Numbered from the stretch's first letter, positions 1 through 8,099 are shown. The stretch: DNA of 8,214 bases from Streptococcus oralis (GCA_905370255.1 CAJPKC010000039.1:1-8214); one strand, 5' to 3'. Translations and numbers: made by a program. The notes: generated by a model from the sequence alone, not told the origin.

Positions 1-1373
1 CTATTAGAGGAGATATTGGAGAAGAGTTGGTTGGCTAGCCAGGTATCCACCATTGAGAACTCATCCACAATGATAAAATCAGCATCTAGATAATCTTCCA
101 AATGACTGGTGTCGTCGTCTCCAGTCATCCCCAAGTGGCGGTGAATGGTTGCACTAGGCAAGCCTGTCAATTCATTCATGCGACGAGCGGCGCGACCGGT
201 TGGAGCAGCTAGGAGAATCGGTAGATTGCTCTTTTTCTTGAGATCAAGTCCTTCCATTAGAGCATAAACACCAATAATCCCATTGATAACAGTGGTTTTA
301 CCCGTACCAGGTCCACCTGTCAGGATAAAGACCTTGTTTTGGATAGCGTCGCAGATAGCCTGTTTTTGAATAGCATCGTATTGGATGCCTAATTCCTTCT
401 CAACAGTTGCGATATGCTCCTGGATGGTTTTTATTTCATGTTTATTGGGTTCTTCTTTTTCAAGGATGCGAATGAGGTGATTGTGAATCCCTTCTTCAGC
501 GAAAAAGAGACTGTTGTCAAAGATTTTGGTGTCAACCTGTTGAACTTTTTCTTCTTCAATGAGATTGGATAATTCTTGAGCAAGTTGACTGGGTTCTAAT
601 TCTACTGGACGTGAGGATTCAAGTAGATTTAGAGTCTTCTCCAATAAATCTCTAGCTTCAACATAAGTATCCCCACTTTCCATACAAGCGTTTAAAAGGC
701 TATGAACAAGGCCAGCTCGAAAGCGTTCAGGTGCCTGACTTTCAATCCCCAATTCCTGCGCCAATTGGTCAGCGATGGTAAAGCCCAAACCCTTGATATC
801 TTCTACCAACTGATAAGGATAATTTTCAACGATCTCGCTGGTTTCCTCTTTATAGGTATCCTGGATTTGAATAGCTAATTTATTAGGAATACCGTAGTTG
901 GCAAGCTTGGCCAAAACCATTTCTGTCCCGTAGTTGAGGCGAAGCGTGGAAACGAAGGCCTCACGACTTTTAGAAGACAGCCCTGAGATAGTTTCAAGTT
1001 TTTCAGGATGTTCAAGGATTTCATCGATAGTATTTTCTCCATAGAGTTCTACTATCTTTTGAGCGGTTTTAAGACCAATTCCCTTGAAATGACTACTAGA
1101 GAAATACTTGACCAATCCCTTACTAGTTGGTTTTGCTCTTTCGTAACGGGTAATTTGTAGTTGTTGACCATATTTGGAGTGTTGGACAATCTGCCCCCAA
1201 AAAGTGTATTCTTCTCCCTCGATGACATCAGCCATGGTCCCTGTAACAATGATCTCGAAATCATCAAAGTCCTCAGCATTGGTATCCTCGATATCTAAGA
1301 GGAGAATACGGTAAAAATTGCTGACATTTTCAAAAATAATACGTTCAATCGTACCTGTAAAATAGACTTCCAT
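1..1373 (-). CDS. recD2: RecD2-type ATP-dependent DNA helicase, N-terminal 457 codons (C-terminus beyond window)
   Basis: This is a superfamily 1B 5'-3' DNA helicase of the RecD2 family, which acts in DNA repair and replication-fork maintenance in bacteria without RecBC. The frame stays open from ATG 1373 to the window edge. The N-terminal region has a helix-hairpin-helix-like stretch (FKGIGLKTAQKIVELYG, residues 96-112). The motor core starts with Walker A GGPGTGKTT (353-361, Lys359), followed by motif Ia APTGRAARR (390-398) and Walker B DEFSMVD (437-443). About 330 residues with the remaining helicase motifs are missing compared with the roughly 790 residues I expect for streptococci. The start has a good ribosome site, AAGGA five bases upstream. 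The gene follows lepB at 89 bp with a hairpin between them, so it is probably the last or a partly uncoupled gene of the rnhC-lepB-recD2 unit. The long N-terminal extension separates it from classical RecD. Confidence 0.95.
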   Translation of the reverse strand, partial: MEVYFTGTIERIIFENVSNFYRILLLDIEDTNAEDFDDFEIIVTGTMADVIEGEEYTFWGQIVQHSKYGQQLQITRYERAKPTSKGLVKYFSSSHFKGIGLKTAQKIVELYGENTIDEILEHPEKLETISGLSSKSREAFVSTLRLNYGTEMVLAKLANYGIPNKLAIQIQDTYKEETSEIVENYPYQLVEDIKGLGFTIADQLAQELGIESQAPERFRAGLVHSLLNACMESGDTYVEARDLLEKTLNLLESSRPVELEPSQLAQELSNLIEEEKVQQVDTKIFDNSLFFAEEGIHNHLIRILEKEEPNKHEIKTIQEHIATVEKELGIQYDAIQKQAICDAIQNKVFILTGGPGTGKTTVINGIIGVYALMEGLDLKKKSNLPILLAAPTGRAARRMNELTGLPSATIHRHLGMTGDDDTSHLEDYLDADFIIVDEFSMVDTWLANQLFSNISSN

Positions 1374-1424
1374 ATAATTCCTTTACATTCCTAAATGAAA
1401 TCAAATCATTCAGAATAGAATGAG

Positions 1425-1455
1425 AAGAGGCTGAGATTCGTGTTCTCGGCCTCTT
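1425..1455 (-). terminator. Hairpin between lepB and recD2, possible attenuator or weak terminator
   Basis: Arms 1425-1436 and 1444-1455 form a 12-bp stem with one G-U pair and a 7-base loop. It lies 7 bases past the lepB stop. On the minus strand the bases after the stem are only moderately T-rich (CTCATTCTATTCTG), so termination may be partial. That would lower recD2 relative to lepB. An mRNA-stabilising 3' hairpin or a processing site is an equal possibility. Confidence 0.55.
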
Positions 1456-1462
1456 AGTGTTA

Positions 1463-2077
1463 TTAGAATGTTCCGATACGTTTGAGTGGCCAGAAACGGA
1501 ATTTAGCCTCTCCAATGATATCTTTTGCTTTAAAAGTACCAACATGTCGACTGTCACTAGATACCAGACGGTCATCACCAAGTAGGAGGTATTGTCCCTC
1601 TGGAACAGTGAATGTGAAGCTAGTATTGAAATTAACATCTAAGGTAAAGGCCTGAGCTTTCTCAGCAAGACTTCTGAAGTACTCGCCTTTTTTCCCATCC
1701 CAACTATCTCCAGTATAGGTAGATTGAAGTTTATCCTCTTTAAAGCGTTTGAGATACTCTGCTAGATAAGGCTCATCGGTTTCTTGTCCATTGATGTAGA
1801 GCTTATCATTTTCGTAACGGATGGTATCACCTGGCAATCCGATGACTCGCTTCACGATATCTTTATTCCCTTCATCCTCATGAGCGACAACTATATCAAA
1901 GCGATCGATAGGGAGATGTTTGACAACGAAGAGAATTTCTCCATCAGCTAGAGTAGGGTCCATAGAGTGTCCTTCTACACGAACATTGCTCCAGAGAAAG
2001 AGACGGCTGAGACCTATTAATGCAATAATCAGGAAGAAGATTCCCCACTCTTTTAAAAATATTTTAAAATAATTCAT
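1463..2077 (-). CDS. lepB: Signal peptidase I
   Basis: This is the membrane-bound serine protease that cuts signal peptides from proteins exported by Sec. The 204-residue protein has one N-terminal membrane anchor (about residues 12-29), followed by the extracellular catalytic domain. The nucleophile is Ser38 in GHSMDPTL and the general base is Lys76 in DIVKRVIGLPGD. The conserved box GDDRLVSSDSRHVG lies at 167-180. The Ser/Lys dyad and the length fit the single-anchor signal peptidases of Gram-positive bacteria. Only 4 bases separate it from the rnhC stop codon. Its ribosome site (GAAAGG, 2085-2090) lies inside the last codons of rnhC, so the two are almost certainly cotranscribed and may be translationally coupled. 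No promoter of its own is visible. Residues 122-145 are the part that differs most from the pneumococcal protein as I remember it, which suggests a related mitis-group species. Confidence 0.97.
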   Translation of the reverse strand: MNYFKIFLKEWGIFFLIIALIGLSRLFLWSNVRVEGHSMDPTLADGEILFVVKHLPIDRFDIVVAHEDEGNKDIVKRVIGLPGDTIRYENDKLYINGQETDEPYLAEYLKRFKEDKLQSTYTGDSWDGKKGEYFRSLAEKAQAFTLDVNFNTSFTFTVPEGQYLLLGDDRLVSSDSRHVGTFKAKDIIGEAKFRFWPLKRIGTF

Positions 2078-2081
2078 ACTT

Positions 2082-2963
2082 TTACCTTTCTAGAAGTTGC
2101 TTAGCTTTTTCAGTGTTTTTAAAATGCAGCTTTGCACAGAAGCCGAGCCCTTTCATTCCATATGCTTGAAGGATTTGGCTAGCTACCTTGTCAGAAGCAG
2201 TTCCAGCCCCACTTGGAAGTTGGAATCCTAGCTCTCGTCCTAGGTTTTCAAGATTTTCTAGGAAGAGATCACGCGCAATGATGGAGCTAACTGCAACAGC
2301 CAAGTACTTGCCCTCAGCTTTTTCCTCTAGCGTGACTGGATTAGGAAAATGATTGGCTTCATTTTTTAGATACTTTTCATAATTTTGTGAGCTGGTAAAG
2401 GCGTCAATAACAATTTTTTCAGGCTCAACTCCCTTTTGAAGGAGGAGAAAGATTGCTTGATTGTGAAGAGCTACCTTGACAGAAACAGCATTATAGCGTT
2501 CTCCAATGACTTCGTTATACTTACTTGGCGAAAGAAGGAGTGCTTGATGTTGAATCTTCTCCTTAAGAAGGGGAGCAAGCTGACGAATCTTTTGGTCAGT
2601 TAGTGTTTTAGAATCTCCAACTTCGAGTTTTCGTAAAAAGTCATGTTGATCAGGAGTTACAAATGATGCCACTACAGCCAGACCACCGAAGTAGGAACCA
2701 TTTCCAACCTCATCTGTTCCAATCAAGGGGAAATTTTGCCCGCTAACTATTTGTGCTACTTGATAACCAAAAAAGCTAGCATAGCTTTCAGCAGCTTCTC
2801 CTTGCAAGAGGACTTTCCCAGATGTATAGACGGAAACACTGGCTTGAGGAAGCTTTAAAAAGTAGCGAATATAGGGATTTTTACTAGGAGTGAGTGCATG
2901 TTCATGCTTTTGAACAAAAGCATGAATTTCCTTTTCACTCGGAGTTAATGTGATACTTGCCAT
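2082..2963 (-). CDS. rnhC: Ribonuclease HIII
   Basis: This enzyme cuts the RNA strand of RNA-DNA hybrids and removes R-loops and primers. The 293-residue protein begins with the roughly 80-residue N-terminal domain that separates RNase HIII from RNase HII. The catalytic domain follows. It opens with [13 protein letters not shown] (82-94), giving active-site Asp84 and Glu85, continues with VGDSK (115-119), and has the third acidic residue Asp187 in [25 protein letters not shown] (213-232) and PSGAGTASD near 250 are also family-typical. Older annotations often call this gene rnhB. ATG 2963 is chosen because [13 protein letters not shown] matches the conserved streptococcal N-terminus. It has no Shine-Dalgarno and lies 7 bases from a -10 box. 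The gene heads the leftward unit with lepB and is divergent from zapA. Confidence 0.96.
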   Translation of the reverse strand: MASITLTPSEKEIHAFVQKHEHALTPSKNPYIRYFLKLPQASVSVYTSGKVLLQGEAAESYASFFGYQVAQIVSGQNFPLIGTDEVGNGSYFGGLAVVASFVTPDQHDFLRKLEVGDSKTLTDQKIRQLAPLLKEKIQHQALLLSPSKYNEVIGERYNAVSVKVALHNQAIFLLLQKGVEPEKIVIDAFTSSQNYEKYLKNEANHFPNPVTLEEKAEGKYLAVAVSSIIARDLFLENLENLGRELGFQLPSGAGTASDKVASQILQAYGMKGLGFCAKLHFKNTEKAKQLLER

Positions 2964-2970
2964 AGTCTCT

Positions 2971-3001
2971 ATTGTACCATAAAAGCGCTAGAATTGGTAA
3001 A
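2971..3001 (-). promoter_or_regulatory. Extended -10 promoter for rnhC-lepB(-recD2)
   Basis: Read on the minus strand, the -10 box is TACAAT (2971-2976), preceded by TATGG, which supplies the TGn extended -10 element. The best -35 match is TTTACC (2996-3001), four of six bases, at a long 19-base spacing, so the extended -10 probably dominates. The -10 box ends only 7 bases before the rnhC ATG, placing the expected transcription start at or within a base or two of the A of that codon. Confidence 0.65.
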
Positions 3002-3003
3002 AA

Positions 3004-3032
3004 CTGACAAACTAAGTGAAATTTGGTATAAT
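3004..3032 (+). promoter_or_regulatory. Strong sigma-A promoter for zapA-cvpA
   Basis: CTGACA (3004-3009) is five of six to the -35 consensus. A 17-base spacer follows, then a perfect TATAAT (3027-3032) preceded by TGG, an extended -10. The predicted start near 3039 leaves a leader of only about 11 bases. The ribosome site would then sit right at the 5' end of the message. Confidence 0.85.
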
Positions 3033-3037
3033 ATCGT

Positions 3038-3043
3038 GAGGTG
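3038..3043 (+). promoter_or_regulatory. Ribosome binding site that fixes the zapA start
   Basis: GAGGTG ends 6 bases before ATG 3050. An in-frame GTG at 3041 overlaps this site and would have no ribosome site of its own, and the predicted transcript begins only about two bases before it. ATG 3050 is therefore the start. Confidence 0.8.
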
Positions 3044-3049
3044 AATTTT

Positions 3050-3352
3050 ATGGCAAATTTAAATCGATTCAAGTTTACATTTGGGAAAAAAACATTAACG
3101 CTGACAACTGAACATGACAATCTTTTCATGGAGGAGATTGCTAAAGTTGCGACGGAAAAGTATGAAGCAATCAAAGAACAAATGCCTGGAGCTGATGATG
3201 AGACAGTAGCTATTCTCTTAGCAGTTAACTGCTTGTCAACACAGCTCAGCCGTGAGATTGAATTTGATGATAAGGAGCAAGAGTTAGAATCACTCCGTTA
3301 TAAGGTGGTTGCGGCTAAACAAGAGCAGAGTAAGATTGAGGATTCCCTATGA
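3050..3352 (+). CDS. zapA: Cell division protein ZapA
   Basis: This is a small cytoplasmic protein that binds FtsZ and promotes bundling of filaments at the division ring. The 100-residue protein starts MANLNRFKFTFGKKTLTL, a beta-rich N-terminal part. A long helical C-terminal half follows, from about residue 25 to the end, rich in Glu, Lys and Gln (DDKEQELESLRYKVVAAKQEQ). This fits the coiled-coil dimerisation region of the family. The conserved early FxxGKKxLTLTTEHD pattern is what I recognise from streptococcal ZapA proteins, usually annotated only as hypothetical. It is first in a two-gene unit: its TGA stop overlaps the ATG of cvpA in ATGA, indicating translational coupling. Similarity is low in this family, so the assignment rests on size, layout and gene neighbourhood. 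Confidence 0.85.
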   Translation: MANLNRFKFTFGKKTLTLTTEHDNLFMEEIAKVATEKYEAIKEQMPGADDETVAILLAVNCLSTQLSREIEFDDKEQELESLRYKVVAAKQEQSKIEDSL

Positions 3353-3897
3353 TTTCTATCCTTCTCTTATTAATCCTTGCTTGGAGCTTTTATATTGGCT
3401 ACCGCAGAGGAATTATTTTGCAAGCATATTATCTTGTAGCAACGATTGTCTCTGCTTATTTTGCAAGCAAATATTACCAGCCTTTAGGGCAGAAGTTCAA
3501 CTTATTAATCCCTTATGCTAATCCGCAGGAAGGACAGGGAACTTTCTTTTTCCCATCCAATCAACTTTTCCATCTAGATAAGGTTTTTTATGCAGGTGTC
3601 GGCTTCCTCTTGGCCTTTACGATTTTTTACTGCATCGGCCGTTTGCTTGGTCTTTTTCTAAACCTAGTACCAAGTAAGATACTTGATGGGAAATACTACC
3701 GTATCGGTGCGGGTGTGCTATCAGTCGGTGTGACCTTGTTTGTCCTCCAGATGATGCTAACGATTCTCGCGACTGTGCCATTACAAATTGTTCAAAATTC
3801 ACTTGAAAATAGCTTTGTAGCTAGACATATCATCCAAAGCATTCCATTCACAACTAATTTTATTAAACAGCTTTGGGTTACTAAAATAATCGGTTAA
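3349..3897 (+). CDS. cvpA: CvpA family membrane protein
   Basis: This is an integral membrane protein of the CvpA family, named after the Escherichia coli protein needed for colicin V production. Its molecular role in streptococci is not settled. The 182-residue protein shows four hydrophobic stretches at about 2-20, 24-41, 79-103 and 118-142. The family-typical pattern is YIGYRRGIILQ after the first segment and a Gly-rich RIGAGVLSVGV before the last. Between segments 2 and 3 lies a polar loop of about 35 residues. The C-terminus is short and amphipathic. It overlaps zapA by 4 bases and so is expressed from the zapA promoter. It is followed directly by a hairpin, so the unit probably ends here. 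The zapA-cvpA-mutS2 order is common in Firmicutes. I am sure of the family and unsure of the function. Confidence 0.88.
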   Translation: MISILLLLILAWSFYIGYRRGIILQAYYLVATIVSAYFASKYYQPLGQKFNLLIPYANPQEGQGTFFFPSNQLFHLDKVFYAGVGFLLAFTIFYCIGRLLGLFLNLVPSKILDGKYYRIGAGVLSVGVTLFVLQMMLTILATVPLQIVQNSLENSFVARHIIQSIPFTTNFIKQLWVTKIIG

Positions 3898-3925
3898 AAA
3901 GGGCGGGAACTATTCCTAGCCTTTT
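3897..3925 (+). terminator. Probable terminator after cvpA
   Basis: The hairpin begins at the last base of the cvpA stop codon. Arms 3897-3909 and 3913-3925 pair as AAAAGG/CCTTTT and GGGAA/TTCCT, with a two-base internal mismatch and a 3-base loop. The 3' arm runs into TTTTGTTTACAATTT. The tight loop and internal mismatch make it moderate in strength. The rest of the cvpA-mutS2 gap (3926-4006) is AT-rich and shows no convincing promoter, so mutS2 may depend partly on read-through. Confidence 0.5.
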
Positions 3926-4006
3926 GTTTACAATTTCGAAAAGTAAGAGATTGATTTAAAGAGTTGAAAATAAGAAAAGCCATAACTTTTATACTAAGGA
4001 AATAAG

Positions 4007-5776
4007 ATGAATACAAAAAGACTAGAAACGTTAGAATTTAACAAGGTCAAGGCTTTATTTGAACCTCATCTTTTGACGGAACAAGGACTAGAACAGTTAA
4101 AAGAGCTAGTACCAACAGATAAAGCTGATAAAATTAGACAGGCCTTTGCAGAAATGAAGGAGATGCAAGAACTCTTTGTTGAGCATCCTCATTTCAGCAT
4201 TTCGGCAACAAAAGATATTGCGGCTACCTGCAAACGTTTGGAGATGGGTGCTGATCTCAACATAGAGGAATTTCTCCTTCTCAAACGTGTCATCTTTGCC
4301 AGCCGTGAACTGAAAAATTTCTATGATAATCTTGAAAATGTACGCTTGGACCACTTGGCAAATTGGTTTGAGAAACTTCACGACTTCCCACATCTACAGG
4401 GCAATCTCCAAGCCATCAACGAGGCTGGATTTATTGAGAATTTTGCTAGTGAAGAACTAGCACGAATCCGTCGTAAAATCCATGATAGCGAGAGCCAAGT
4501 TCGTGACGTCTTGCAAGAACTTCTCAAACAAAAGGCGCAAATGTTGACTGAAGGTATCATCGCTAGTCGAAATGGGCGCCAGGTCCTTCCTGTCAAAAAC
4601 ACCTATCGTAATAAGATTGCCGGTGTGGTTCATGATATTTCTGCCAGCGGGAACACTGTCTATATCGAACCGCGTGAAGTGGTCAAGCTGAGTGAGGAAA
4701 TTGCTAGTCTTCGTGCAGATGAACGCTATGAGATGATGCGTATCCTTCAGGGACTCTCTGAACGAGTAAGACCGCACGCAGCTGAAATCGCAAATGATGC
4801 CTGGATTATTGGGCATTTGGACTTGATTCGGGCTAAGGTTCGCTTTATCCAAGAGACAGGAGCAGTAGTGCCACAAGTCTCTGAAGGACAGGAGATTCAA
4901 CTCCTTCATGTTCGTCATCCCTTGGTGCAAAATGCTGTTGCTAATGATGTACACTTTGGTAAGGATTTAACAGCCATCGTTATCACTGGTCCCAATACGG
5001 GTGGTAAGACCATTATGCTTAAAACCTTAGGTTTGACGCAATTGATGGCCCAGTCAGGTTTGCCGATTTTGGCCGATAAGGGAAGTCGTGTGGGAATTTT
5101 TGAGGAGGTCTTTGCGGATATTGGAGACGAACAATCCATCGAACAAAGTCTTTCAACCTTCTCTAGTCACATGACTAATATCGTTGATATTCTCGGTAAG
5201 GTTAACCAAAACTCGCTCTTGTTACTAGATGAGCTTGGAGCAGGAACAGATCCCCAAGAAGGTGCAGCCCTTGCCATGTCTATCCTAGAGGACTTGCGCT
5301 TGCGTCAGGTCAAGACTATGGCAACCACTCACTATCCTGAACTCAAGGCCTACGGAATTGAAACTGCCTATGTTCAAAATGCCAGCATGGAGTTTGATAC
5401 AGCAAGCTTGCGCCCAACCTATCGTTTTATGCAAGGGGTTCCTGGTCGAAGCAATGCCTTTGAGATTGCTAAACGTCTAGGTTTGTCAGATGTCATTGTA
5501 GGTGACGCTAGTAAGCAAATTGACCAAGACAACGATGTCAATCGCATCATTGAACAATTGGAAGAGCAGACACTTGAAAGCCGCAAACGTCTTGAGAATA
5601 TTCGCCAGGTCGAGCAAGAAAACCTCAAGATGAACCGTGCTCTTAAAAAACTTTACAACGAGCTCAATCGTGAAAAGGAAACTGAACTTAAACGCGCCAT
5701 CTATAAACTGCCGAGAAAGCCGCTGATGAGACTTTCAAAGATACGTGATTTGGATGAAGTTAGATTTGCTGAATAG
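4007..5776 (+). CDS. mutS2: MutS2 ATPase, C-terminus replaced after about residue 564 at a contig junction
   Basis: MutS2 is a MutS-related ATPase without the mismatch-recognition domain. Family members are implicated in suppressing recombination and in rescuing collided ribosomes. Residues 1 to about 300 form the core and lever helices. The ATPase follows: Walker A GPNTGGKT (328-335), signature loop STFSSHM (383-389), Walker [14 protein letters not shown] (404-416) and the switch histidine in TTHYPE (440-445). A charged coiled coil starts near 510. Streptococcal MutS2 is about 778 residues and continues through this coiled coil into a KOW-like and then a C-terminal Smr nuclease domain. Here the family sequence stops at about 563-564 (base 5,698) and is replaced by 25 unrelated residues ending FAE. 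The native part is therefore 4007 to about 5698. ATG 4007 has AAGGA six bases upstream. The DNA beyond the break looks Bacteroidota, so I infer an assembly chimera and not a natural short form. Confidence 0.9.
   Translation: MNTKRLETLEFNKVKALFEPHLLTEQGLEQLKELVPTDKADKIRQAFAEMKEMQELFVEHPHFSISATKDIAATCKRLEMGADLNIEEFLLLKRVIFASRELKNFYDNLENVRLDHLANWFEKLHDFPHLQGNLQAINEAGFIENFASEELARIRRKIHDSESQVRDVLQELLKQKAQMLTEGIIASRNGRQVLPVKNTYRNKIAGVVHDISASGNTVYIEPREVVKLSEEIASLRADERYEMMRILQGLSERVRPHAAEIANDAWIIGHLDLIRAKVRFIQETGAVVPQVSEGQEIQLLHVRHPLVQNAVANDVHFGKDLTAIVITGPNTGGKTIMLKTLGLTQLMAQSGLPILADKGSRVGIFEEVFADIGDEQSIEQSLSTFSSHMTNIVDILGKVNQNSLLLLDELGAGTDPQEGAALAMSILEDLRLRQVKTMATTHYPELKAYGIETAYVQNASMEFDTASLRPTYRFMQGVPGRSNAFEIAKRLGLSDVIVGDASKQIDQDNDVNRIIEQLEEQTLESRKRLENIRQVEQENLKMNRALKKLYNELNREKETELKRAIYKLPRKPLMRLSKIRDLDEVRFAE
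5690..5710. other. Junction between Streptococcus-like and Bacteroidota-like DNA
   Basis: Up to about 5698 the mutS2 frame reads as streptococcal protein ([11 protein letters not shown]). From 5699 the residues ([12 protein letters not shown]) no longer fit MutS2. Everything downstream, including terminator, metG, promoters and the kup start, has Bacteroidota character. No integrase, insertion-sequence end, tRNA or direct repeat is visible at the break, as would be expected for integration of a mobile element. The exact base cannot be fixed by eye, and a short shared k-mer may cover it. Confidence 0.7.
5699..5776 (+). other. Possible 3' tail of an unidentified Bacteroidota gene, 25 codons
   Basis: Of the three forward frames, only the one continuing from mutS2 is open here, and it ends at TAG 5774-5776. 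A terminator starts 17 bases later, which is what one expects at the end of a real gene convergent with metG. The residues (Arg/Lys-rich, then DLDEVRFAE) do not let me name a family. It may equally be noncoding sequence that happens to be open over this short length. Confidence 0.3.
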
Positions 5777-5792
5777 TTTAATCTGCAATAAA

Positions 5793-5837
5793 ATAAAGGC
5801 AATTAGAAGGTCTGATAAACCTTATAATTGCCTTTAT
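5793..5837 (-). terminator. Strong hairpin terminator of metG, possibly bidirectional
   Basis: Arms 5793-5810 and 5820-5837 form an 18-bp stem with a single G-A mismatch (5806/5824) and a 9-base loop. On the minus strand the stem is followed by TTTATTTTATTG, a good T-rich tail for metG transcripts, about 90 bases past the metG stop. On the plus strand the tail (AGTTGTTATG) is poorer, so termination of the rightward fragment is less certain. Bases 5838-5925 between hairpin and metG stop hold nothing I can identify. Confidence 0.8.
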
Positions 5838-5925
5838 AGTTGTTATGTCGTGATAAACTTGGTAGTCTGATAACTCACTACGCCTATCATATTCTATCTC
5901 TTTTAGTCAGAGTTAGAGGTGGATA

Positions 5926-7989
5926 TTATCCCACTTGACTACCTGGTTTCACCTCACCCATGGTTGTAGTAACGGAGAGGGAACCATCGAAGTTAACGGC
6001 AGAGAGTATCATTCCTTGGCTCTCGATGCCCATCATCTTGCGAGGAGCAAAGTTAGCAACGAAAAGAACATCCTTACCAGTGAGCTGCTCTGGCTCATAG
6101 TAGGCTGCAATACCACTAAGGATAGTGCGCTCAACACCCGAACCATCGTCGATAGTGAACTGCAAGAGTTTCTTACTCTTCTTCACCTTCTCGCACTTGA
6201 TGATATGTCCAACACGGATATCAAGCTTCTCGAAGTCTTCGAAAGGAATGTCCTTCTTGATTGGTTCAGCCTTGTAGGAAGCGGCTTTGTTAGCCATCTT
6301 AGTCTCTTCCAACTTATGCAACTGAGCCTCGATGGCCTCGTCGTCAATCTTGTCAAAGAGTAGTTCTGGTTCAGCCAACTGCTTTCCAGCTGGGAGAAGG
6401 TCGGTAGAACCAAGTTCACTCCAGTCATACTCCGTCATGTTAATCATCTCACGAAGTTTCTTACTGCTGAACGGCAAGAATGGTTCGAAGGCAATACTGA
6501 GGTTGGCAACGAGCTGAAGCGAGATATAGAGAATGGTCTCTACACGCTTAGGGTCGGTCTTCCAAAGCTTCCAAGGCTCTGTCTCTGCGATGTATTTATT
6601 ACCGATGCGGGCGAGATTCATAGCCTCTTTCTGTGCCTCACGGAACTTAAAGATTTCAAGATAAGCCTCAACCTTTGCCTTAACATCCTTGAACTCTTGG
6701 ATAGTTTGGCGGTCAATCTCTTCCAATTCACCACAAGCGGGAACCACACCATTCCAATACTTCTTGGTCAATTGCAGTGCACGGTTAACGAAGTTACCAT
6801 ATACAGCAACGAGTTCAGAGTTGTTACGCTCTTGAAAGTCTTTCCAAGTGAAGTTGTTATCTTTGGTTTCTGGTGCATTAGCTGTCAGCACATAGCGTAG
6901 TACATCCTGCTTTCCTTCAAAGTCGCGGAGGTACTCGTGGAGCCATACCGCCCAGTTCTTACTTGTAGAAATCTTATCGTCTTCAAGGTTAAGGAACTCG
7001 TTTGATGGTACGTTATCAGGCAAAATATAGTCGCCATGCGCCTTCAACATAGTTGGGAAGATAAGACAGTGGAACACGATATTGTCCTTTCCAATGAAGT
7101 GAACAATACGTGTCTCTGGGTCTTGCCACCATTTCTGCCAGTTGCCGAAGTGCTCTGGATCCTTTTCGCAAAGCTCCTTAGTGTTTGAGATATAGCCGAT
7201 AGGCGCATCAAACCATACGTAGAGAACCTTGCCCTCGGCTCCCTCTACTGGTACAGGAATACCCCAATCAAGGTCGCGGGTCATAGCACGTGGCTGGAGA
7301 TCCATGTCTAACCAGCTCTTACACTGACCATAAACGTTTGGTCGCCACTCCTTATGATCCTCCAAAATCCACTGCTTCAGCCACTCTTGATAGTCATTCA
7401 AAGGTAGGTACCAGTTCTTAGTACGCTTGATGACAGGCTGTGAACCAGAGATGGTTGAGTGAGGATTCTTCAGCTCCATAGGGCTAAGGTCACTACCACA
7501 CTTCTCACATTGGTCGCCATAAGCATTTGGATTGCCACAGTGAGGACACTCACCCATGATATAACGGTCGGCAAGGAACTGGTGAGCTTCTTCATCATAG
7601 TACTGCTCACTCTCCTTCTCGACGAGCTTACCATCATCATATAGCTTACGGAAGAAGTCTGAAGCAAACTTGTGGTGAGTCTCACTTGTTGTGCGACTAT
7701 AGATGTCGAAGGAGATACCAAACTCTTCAAAAGAGTCCTTTATCAACTTATGATAACGGTCACATACGTCCTGTGGGGTGATACCTTCCTTCTTTGCACG
7801 GATGGTGATAGGCACTCCATGCTCGTCACTACCACAGATGAAAGCTACTTCACGGTTCTTCAATCGGAGGTAGCGTACGTAGATGTCAGCTGGAACATAC
7901 ACTCCGGCAAGGTGTCCTATATGCACACCACCATTCGCATAAGGCAATGCGGCCGTCACAGTAGTACGCTTGAATTTCTTTTCTTCCAT
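5926..7989 (-). CDS. metG: Methionyl-tRNA synthetase with C-terminal tRNA-binding domain
   Basis: This enzyme charges tRNA-Met, both initiator and elongator, with methionine in the cytoplasm. The 687-residue protein is a class I synthetase. The HIGH signature is at 23-26 ([10 protein letters not shown]). The connective domain carries one zinc knuckle, CPHC (148-151) and CEKC (161-164). The KMSKS loop reads KISTSKN (339-345), a variant I associate with Bacteroidetes enzymes. The anticodon-binding helical domain follows (about 385-545). The C-terminal OB-fold tRNA-binding domain (about 583-687) has [22 protein letters not shown] and [16 protein letters not shown]. The length is that of the complete Bacteroidota form. 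ATG 7989 is supported by the conserved start and by a promoter just upstream; there is no Shine-Dalgarno, as is usual in that phylum. It is monocistronic here, divergent from kup, and ends in a hairpin. A streptococcal origin is very unlikely, so this gene is the main evidence for a second organism. Confidence 0.97.
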   Translation of the reverse strand: MEEKKFKRTTVTAALPYANGGVHIGHLAGVYVPADIYVRYLRLKNREVAFICGSDEHGVPITIRAKKEGITPQDVCDRYHKLIKDSFEEFGISFDIYSRTTSETHHKFASDFFRKLYDDGKLVEKESEQYYDEEAHQFLADRYIMGECPHCGNPNAYGDQCEKCGSDLSPMELKNPHSTISGSQPVIKRTKNWYLPLNDYQEWLKQWILEDHKEWRPNVYGQCKSWLDMDLQPRAMTRDLDWGIPVPVEGAEGKVLYVWFDAPIGYISNTKELCEKDPEHFGNWQKWWQDPETRIVHFIGKDNIVFHCLIFPTMLKAHGDYILPDNVPSNEFLNLEDDKISTSKNWAVWLHEYLRDFEGKQDVLRYVLTANAPETKDNNFTWKDFQERNNSELVAVYGNFVNRALQLTKKYWNGVVPACGELEEIDRQTIQEFKDVKAKVEAYLEIFKFREAQKEAMNLARIGNKYIAETEPWKLWKTDPKRVETILYISLQLVANLSIAFEPFLPFSSKKLREMINMTEYDWSELGSTDLLPAGKQLAEPELLFDKIDDEAIEAQLHKLEETKMANKAASYKAEPIKKDIPFEDFEKLDIRVGHIIKCEKVKKSKKLLQFTIDDGSGVERTILSGIAAYYEPEQLTGKDVLFVANFAPRKMMGIESQGMILSAVNFDGSLSVTTTMGEVKPGSQVG

Positions 7990-8016
7990 ATCTGTTTGAT
8001 TGTTGTTTTATACGTG

Positions 8017-8047
8017 CAAAGTTACTGTAAATAAGGTAAACGACAAA
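8017..8047 (-). promoter_or_regulatory. Bacteroidetes-type promoter of metG
   Basis: Read on the minus strand, the -33 box TTTG (8044-8047) and the -7 box TAACTTTG (8017-8024) are exactly 19 bases apart. This matches the primary sigma-factor consensus of Bacteroidetes (TTTG, 19-21 bases, TAnnTTTG). The predicted start lies near 8010, giving a leader of about 20 bases. This is direct sequence evidence for the phylum of this half. Confidence 0.85.
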
Positions 8048-8099
8048 AGAAATATAGATAAAAGCCAATAGTTAGTTCTCTTGTTACCGTGATTTTATT

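Noticed and set aside
3041..3049. GTG start that would extend ZapA by three residues
   Set aside because: It overlaps the GAGGTG ribosome site of ATG 3050, has no ribosome site of its own, and lies only about two bases after the expected transcription start.
3964..3995. Possible mutS2 promoter, TTGAAA (3964-3969) with TATACT (3990-3995)
   Set aside because: The spacing is 20 bases and the start would fall at about 4002, after the AAGGA ribosome site of mutS2, which would leave the message without it.
4106..4954. Open frames on the minus strand inside mutS2 (for example 4457-4954)
   Set aside because: They lie opposite a conserved coding frame, encode no recognisable pattern and have no ribosome site; they are antisense shadows.
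5811..5873. Repeated TCTGATAA (5811-5818 and 5866-5873)
   Set aside because: It is only 8 bases, AT-rich, and one copy is the loop of the terminator. It is expected by chance and is not an attachment site or target duplication.
5935..6363. 142-codon open frame on the plus strand inside metG
   Set aside because: It is the complement of the conserved C-terminal MetRS domain and shows no family pattern or start signal.
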